Assembly: GCA_964352535.1 (NCBI GenBank)
Contig: CAYGSW010000216.1
Location: forward strand, 1 to 9,805
DNA from: Granulosicoccus sp964352535
Lineage (GTDB): Bacteria > Pseudomonadota > Gammaproteobacteria > Granulosicoccales > Granulosicoccaceae
Reading direction: 5' to 3'
Length of the DNA stretch: 9,805 nucleotides
In this document: positions 6,485-9,805 of the stretch, one piece after another
Layout: the number at the start of each line of letters is the position of its first letter
Position numbering within the stretch: the first letter of the stretch is position 1
Program-made: the position numbers and the translations under genes
Notes under the pieces: model-generated
What the model saw: only the letters and a program-made list of their open reading frames with translations
What the model was told of the DNA's origin: nothing
The model's database searches: none

Positions 6485-7507
6485 TTGACAGATTCTAGTA
6501 GCACTTGGGCACCACGCCTTGCAAAATACAAACGGCCAGATAATAGTCGAGCAGTGTTTGAATTAGCGGTTACGTTCATATCCTACATAAGCTTATTGGG
6601 GGTTATCTGGGGTCTTATGCAGGCTGGACAAGTCACTACGTTCATTGCAGGCCTATTGGGATTGCTTCCTGCTGCTGGCTTGATGGTCAGACTATTCATT
6701 ATTCAGCACGATTGTGGGCATGGCTCGTTGTTTTCATCGCGAAAGGCAAATGACTGGTTGGGGAGAGTGCTTGGAATCTTCACCTTCACTCCCTATGAGT
6801 ATTGGCGGCTACAACATGCTGGCCATCATGCTACGTCTGGAAATCTTGATAAACGGGGTATTGGGGATATCGATACGCTGACAGTCAATGAGTACCTGAC
6901 ACGTGGAAAAATCGGTCGCTTCATGTACCGCCTGTACCGTAATCCGATAGTGTTGTTTGGGCTGGGTCCCAGCTACATGTTCATCTTGCGCCACAGGTTG
7001 CCTATTGGCTCGATGAACGGTTTAAAGCCCTGGATAAGTACACTTGCAACTAATCTGGGAATCGCAATTGTCTGCTCGGTAATCATCTTTGCTACCGGCT
7101 GGAAGATGTTCTTGCTCATCTACCTGCCAATAGTTGTACTGGGTGCCACAATCGGTATGTGGCTGTTCTATGTTCAGCATCAGTTCGATGAAACCCAGTG
7201 GGATCGAAATAAGGATTGGCAACGAACTTCAGCTGCATTGCACGGCAGTTCGTTTTATGATTTACCCAGACCTCTGATGTGGCTCAGTGGCAACATCGGT
7301 ATCCACCATGTTCATCACCTTTCCAGCCGTATCCCGTTCTACAAGCTACCTCAAGTGATAAATGATCATCCTGAACTTAAAGAGGTTGGCAGACTGACTT
7401 TATGGGAAAGTTTCAAAACGGTGAAGCTAACGCTATGGGATGAAGAGCGCCGTGAGCTGGTCTCCTTTCGAGATCTCAGCCTCAGACTGCAAGGCAGCGC
7501 AGCGTAG
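6485..7507 (+). CDS. Membrane fatty acid desaturase (acyl-lipid, delta-12/omega-6-like)
   Basis: This 340-residue di-iron desaturase introduces a cis double bond into membrane fatty acyl chains. The three histidine boxes are intact: HDCGH at residues 75-79, HAGHH at 111-115 and HHVHH at 274-278. FYVQHQFDETQW (228-239) is also typical of the family. Hydrophobic helices lie at about 27-45, 51-72, 93-103, 156-168 and 186-228, so the boxes face the cytoplasm. Length is normal for bacterial members. The start is TTG at 6485, with GGGA (6474-6477) seven bases upstream. The frame has a stop shortly before and no ATG until residue 45, which would remove the first helix. The resemblance is to DesA-type delta-12 enzymes, but the double-bond position cannot be read from sequence. 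It stands alone; desaturases are often cold-induced, but no regulator site is seen. Confidence 0.93.
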   Translation: MTDSSSTWAPRLAKYKRPDNSRAVFELAVTFISYISLLGVIWGLMQAGQVTTFIAGLLGLLPAAGLMVRLFIIQHDCGHGSLFSSRKANDWLGRVLGIFTFTPYEYWRLQHAGHHATSGNLDKRGIGDIDTLTVNEYLTRGKIGRFMYRLYRNPIVLFGLGPSYMFILRHRLPIGSMNGLKPWISTLATNLGIAIVCSVIIFATGWKMFLLIYLPIVVLGATIGMWLFYVQHQFDETQWDRNKDWQRTSAALHGSSFYDLPRPLMWLSGNIGIHHVHHLSSRIPFYKLPQVINDHPELKEVGRLTLWESFKTVKLTLWDEERRELVSFRDLSLRLQGSAA

Positions 7508-7859
7508 CATTTGGAGAGGCTTGCCAACACCGTTGGACCCTTATCCCCACAAAGGCAACCAGAATTGCTCCTCAAGGGCAAGATAAAGTGCACATGGTCT
7601 ATGCTGCCTCACTAGCCCTGGTCGTAACGGAAGCCAATACTGTACTCTACCCGCATTCCCGCCGCTGCAGTGACTAGACGCTCTACAAGTATTGGCGCTT
7701 AACGTTGGTCATCATGATGATGTGTAGGTTATGGCCATTTCACACGTTGCGCCGAGTGTCTGTGAGCGCTGGTTATCGTTGCCGGTTGCAAGGTCGAACC
7801 GGGACGCTCGTGTACATGAGTGGCGGAGGCTTTCATAGATTCCGTTATTCCATGCTGGA
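7508..7859. other. Intergenic region without a recognisable gene
   Basis: No gene or clear terminator is seen. A small dyad CCAAC-ACC-GTTGG lies just after the desaturase stop but lacks a T-tract. On the minus strand about 7617-7707 is open for some 28 codons between stops and reads protein-like (VTAAAGMRVEYSIGFRYDQG, then TAG). It could be another piece of decayed DNA next to the permease remnant, but no family is recognised. Confidence 0.35.
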
Positions 7860-8450
7860 TCATAAATCAGTCAGTAAGCCAAGTAGCGAACCGATTACTG
7901 AACTGTGCCCAATGCAAAAGCTGCCCCTTCAGATCACAATGGCGGCAATGGCATCAAGCTCCATCAGATTTCCTGCAAGTGGATTTGCTTAGAACAATTC
8001 TGCAATTGCAATAGTATTTGCGATTGGTGCGAAGGAACCAGAGACAACGTGGGGCAATATGACACGGAAGAGCACATCAAAGACCAGATGCACGTGCAAC
8101 TTCCCGATTGGAGCCGATGGCATTAATCATAAGTCCACCCTTGATTCAGACCAGATCAGGCCAAGGCTATCAGTTTCATGACGCCCAGAAAGAGAACGTT
8201 GATTTATATACCGAATACCGAAGTATCCACAATGGACAATAGCTCTTGGGACATAACGACTTCGACACCACAAAAGCGTGTCAATTGAGCTTTACAACCC
8301 TACTCATATCCATGTTTCCTAGACAAAAGGCGCATTTGAAAAATAATACAATCGTGGTATTCCCCGGAGCAGTCTCCAGCAATATTATCCAATACAAGTA
8401 TGGAGATTCGGCAAGAGACTTTTCGCAACTTGCAAAACCGAGAGAACACT
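7860..8450 (-). pseudogene. Sugar ABC transporter permease (RbsC/BPD_transp_2 type), heavily decayed
   Basis: Pieces of an RbsC-like inner-membrane permease lie in the right order on the minus strand but in different frames. From about 8400, IVLFFKCAF then LGNMDMSRVV (8299-8322) fits the family's 'ffrIaPFivTLGtMsiaRG' region. Next come LLSIVDTSVFGI, a TAA, and INVLFLGVM. INAIGSNREVARASGL (8080-8127) fits 'YAIGGNREAARLSGI'. A TGA (8077-8079) and a frameshift precede VVSGSFAPIANTIAIAELF. After a TAA (7989-7991) comes ANPLAGNLMELDAIAAIVI, the family hallmark ELDAIAAVVIGG. After a TGA (7929-7931) comes SVIGSLLGLL. At least four stops or shifts make it non-functional. The N-terminal part is missing, and the 3' end past about 7870 is blurred. 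In the intact family this permease imports ribose or similar sugars with an ATPase and a binding protein, neither of which is in the window. Confidence 0.82.
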
Positions 8451-8451
8451 C

Positions 8452-9528
8452 ATGAAAAACAGCAAACAATCACGCAGCATGCACGATCGTGAACGGTATA
8501 TCGGACCCGCGCAACCGGGAATGGACGTACTCGGTCCACTCAAAGACTTGCCCGGAGTCTGGCATAGTCGTCAGCGTGGCTGGAACATGATCGCCCTACC
8601 CGTTGCACCCTCTTTGACAAATGACGCCACGGCCGCCCCCTTCCGTGTCCTGATGAATCAATACAGTGAAACATTGAGGTTCACCACTGTAGATACCAAA
8701 GTGCCCAATAGAGGTATTCGTGCCGAGACAGATGGAACGATAAGCGATGCTACACAATTTGTAGTAACACTGGATTACGAGCAGAAGATTGCTCAGGATC
8801 TGGCTGAGGACTTTCCAAAAACCGATCTGGCAGGAAAACCTGGTCTTGATATTCATCACGAGCCCGGACTTTGGTTAAACATGACGAATGAAAAGACTGG
8901 TGAACTCGATATCGCTCGTCTTGCGACTATCCCACATGGCAATTCTGTGCTCGCATTGGGCACAAGTGATACCCACTCTGGCGGGGCAAGGGAAATACCG
9001 CCCTTGAACGGCGCAATTCACTCCGTTAGTGGTATGCCCATTGGTCGATTACCATCCGAAGTTGATTGTGACGATTATCTTGAACCCTACCGACACTACA
9101 TAGACAATCCCTTTTTTGGCAGCGCTGAAGGCGTACCGGGATTTCCTGGATTCAGTCCTGCAGATATGAATGATATTCTACGTTTTGTTCATGGAGATGG
9201 AAATGATGTGGTTCGTACAACACAGCTCACGGTTGACTCAACAATCGAACGGGGCGGCGTTGTTAATATTCCCTTTGTTGAAAAGCAAGCGGATGCAGCT
9301 AGTCTCAAGTCTACTTTCTGGGTGCAGGAGATGAGGTCAGACTCACCCGATGGAGGTTCAGGTAATTCACCAAGAATGCGCTTGCTTTATTCACAAGTGG
9401 TGATGCTTGATTTTTTTGCGCCACGACGAGATGGATTGCCCGGTCGTGCGCAGTGGCCTCACATCAGCATCAACTCGCTTGAGAAAATCAGCGACGATCC
9501 GAGCTTTGATGCGCCCCCACTGAAGTAG
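8452..9528 (+). CDS. Conserved protein resembling proteins annotated as heme-binding
   Basis: This 358-residue protein has no signal peptide or membrane helix and is probably cytoplasmic. The ATG at 8452 has GAGA (8442-8445) at fair spacing. Stretches that look conserved are LPGVWHSRQRGWNMIALP (33-50), LMNQYSETLRFT (67-78), QFVVTLDYEQKIAQ (102-115), IHHEPGLWLNM (134-144), LATIPHGNSVLALG (157-170), VPGFPGF (228-234), NIPFVEKQADA (272-282), KSTFWVQEM (286-294), and the C-terminal MLDFF...WPHISINSLEKI. From memory this pattern matches bacterial proteins annotated 'heme-binding protein', and its start resembles the nitrobindin-like calycin motif (LxxLxGxWxGxG). That link, and any ligand, are inference. 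The gene stands alone. Its promoter region falls within the decayed permease on the other strand. Confidence 0.8.
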   Translation: MKNSKQSRSMHDRERYIGPAQPGMDVLGPLKDLPGVWHSRQRGWNMIALPVAPSLTNDATAAPFRVLMNQYSETLRFTTVDTKVPNRGIRAETDGTISDATQFVVTLDYEQKIAQDLAEDFPKTDLAGKPGLDIHHEPGLWLNMTNEKTGELDIARLATIPHGNSVLALGTSDTHSGGAREIPPLNGAIHSVSGMPIGRLPSEVDCDDYLEPYRHYIDNPFFGSAEGVPGFPGFSPADMNDILRFVHGDGNDVVRTTQLTVDSTIERGGVVNIPFVEKQADAASLKSTFWVQEMRSDSPDGGSGNSPRMRLLYSQVVMLDFFAPRRDGLPGRAQWPHISINSLEKISDDPSFDAPPLK

Positions 9529-9555
9529 CCAATTTCATGTGCAACGCACAGCAAT

Positions 9556-9708
9556 ATGTTTTCGGGTAACAAAGAAACGATACTTGTGGCAAAAAAACTA
9601 GATAAAGAGCCTGATCGAAACAGGGCACTCGTTGACCTTTCGAGAGTCTGCCCGGTAATGCTGAATGTTCAAGCGTTCCACGCATCACAACGTGAGATAT
9701 ATACCTGA
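9556..9708 (+). CDS. Possible small ORF, 50 residues, unknown
   Basis: ATG at 9556 to TGA at 9706-9708 encodes 50 residues with a soluble, charged composition (starts MFSGNKETILVAKKLDKEPD, ends VQAFHASQREIYT). No Shine-Dalgarno is seen before the ATG, and no family is recognised. A small dyad TGTGC-AAC-GCACA (9538-9550) lies between the preceding stop and this ORF. A 101-codon frame on the opposite strand crosses the same bases, so chance is a real alternative. Confidence 0.2.
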   Translation: MFSGNKETILVAKKLDKEPDRNRALVDLSRVCPVMLNVQAFHASQREIYT

Positions 9709-9766
9709 ATCCGTAGCTTAAGATTGCTTGATGATTCGATATACCCTGTGATAGTAGCGTATTCGC

Positions 9767-9804
9767 TATAATACTCAGAGCGTATAATTTCACCTTGGAG
9801 GTGA
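9767..9804 (+). promoter_or_regulatory. -10-like boxes and perfect Shine-Dalgarno of a gene starting just beyond the window
   Basis: TATAAT occurs twice, at 9767-9772 and 9783-9788, 16 bp apart. GGAGGTGA at 9797-9804 is fully complementary to the usual 3' end of 16S rRNA, so a plus-strand start codon is expected about 5-10 bases after the window end. No good -35 box was found at standard spacing for either TATAAT. The first box leaves a more usual leader length. The same bases can pair as CACCT-TGG-AGGTG (9791-9803), which could mask the ribosome site. Confidence 0.5.
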
Positions 9805-9805
9805 G

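Noticed and set aside
6433..6498. 21-codon leader ORF overlapping the desaturase TTG start
   Set aside because: It has no Shine-Dalgarno, and its length is what chance would give in AT-rich sequence.
7905..8126. 73-codon plus-strand frame with six closely spaced cysteines (possible small metal-binding protein)
   Set aside because: It lies exactly antisense to the ELDAIAAIVI and SGSFAPIA parts of the decayed permease, which explains its composition.
8246..8455. 69-codon plus-strand frame overlapping the next gene start by ATGA, suggesting translational coupling
   Set aside because: It is antisense to the permease remnant (LFFKCAF, LGNMDMSR) and begins at a TTG without a ribosome site, so the overlap is likely coincidence.
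9488..9793. 101-codon minus-strand frame at the right end
   Set aside because: It overlaps the end of the 358-residue gene in antisense, starts at GTG opposite the strong plus-strand Shine-Dalgarno, and shows no family features.

Overview
The window looks like part of a Gram-negative, proteobacterial chromosome, most likely a marine-type gammaproteobacterium. This assignment is inference. It rests on a DesA-like membrane desaturase, a periplasmic c-heme sensor, a Sec-exported beta-helix protein, chemoreceptor (MCP) and ribose-type ABC transporter remnants, and a consensus Shine-Dalgarno. Genes are sparse, stand alone and are separated by long gaps. No operon is visible.

Layout from left to right. 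(1) 1-303 (+): the C-terminal 100 codons of a protein with two degenerate ~76-residue repeats joined by a GSGGSGGSG linker. (2) 600-1826 (+): a membrane sensor with a periplasmic CxxCH heme domain, a HAMP-like segment and a long helical tail, but no recognisable output domain. (3) 1827-2890: decayed DNA, with a possible unidentified coding remnant, seven perfect copies of an 8-bp repeat (CCCAACTA / TAGTTGGG), and a truncated S9-family peptidase pseudogene broken at its catalytic serine motif. (4) 2891-4972 (-): a secreted right-handed beta-helix protein of the pectate-lyase-3 type. (5) 5236-6033 (-): a chemoreceptor pseudogene with a nonsense codon, frameshifts, a large internal deletion and a 9-bp repeat expansion at the signalling tip. 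(6) 6485-7507 (+): an intact fatty acid desaturase starting at TTG. (7) 7860-8450 (-): a heavily decayed RbsC-like sugar ABC permease, recognisable only when three frames are read together. (8) 8452-9528 (+): an intact 358-residue protein resembling proteins annotated as heme-binding. (9) 9529-9805: a possible 50-residue small ORF, then -10-like boxes and a perfect GGAGGTGA Shine-Dalgarno for a gene starting just beyond the window.

The dominant theme is gene decay. Three recognisable pseudogenes, all on the minus strand, fill most of what first looks like intergenic space, and several open frames on the plus strand are only their antisense shadows. The intact genes do not form an obvious pathway. 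The desaturase (membrane lipid fluidity), the c-heme sensor (redox or ligand sensing) and the secreted beta-helix protein (possible polysaccharide interaction) fit a free-living or surface-associated environmental bacterium. I see no CRISPR array, tRNA, rRNA, transposase or phage gene, and nothing that clearly makes up a new defence or mobile system.
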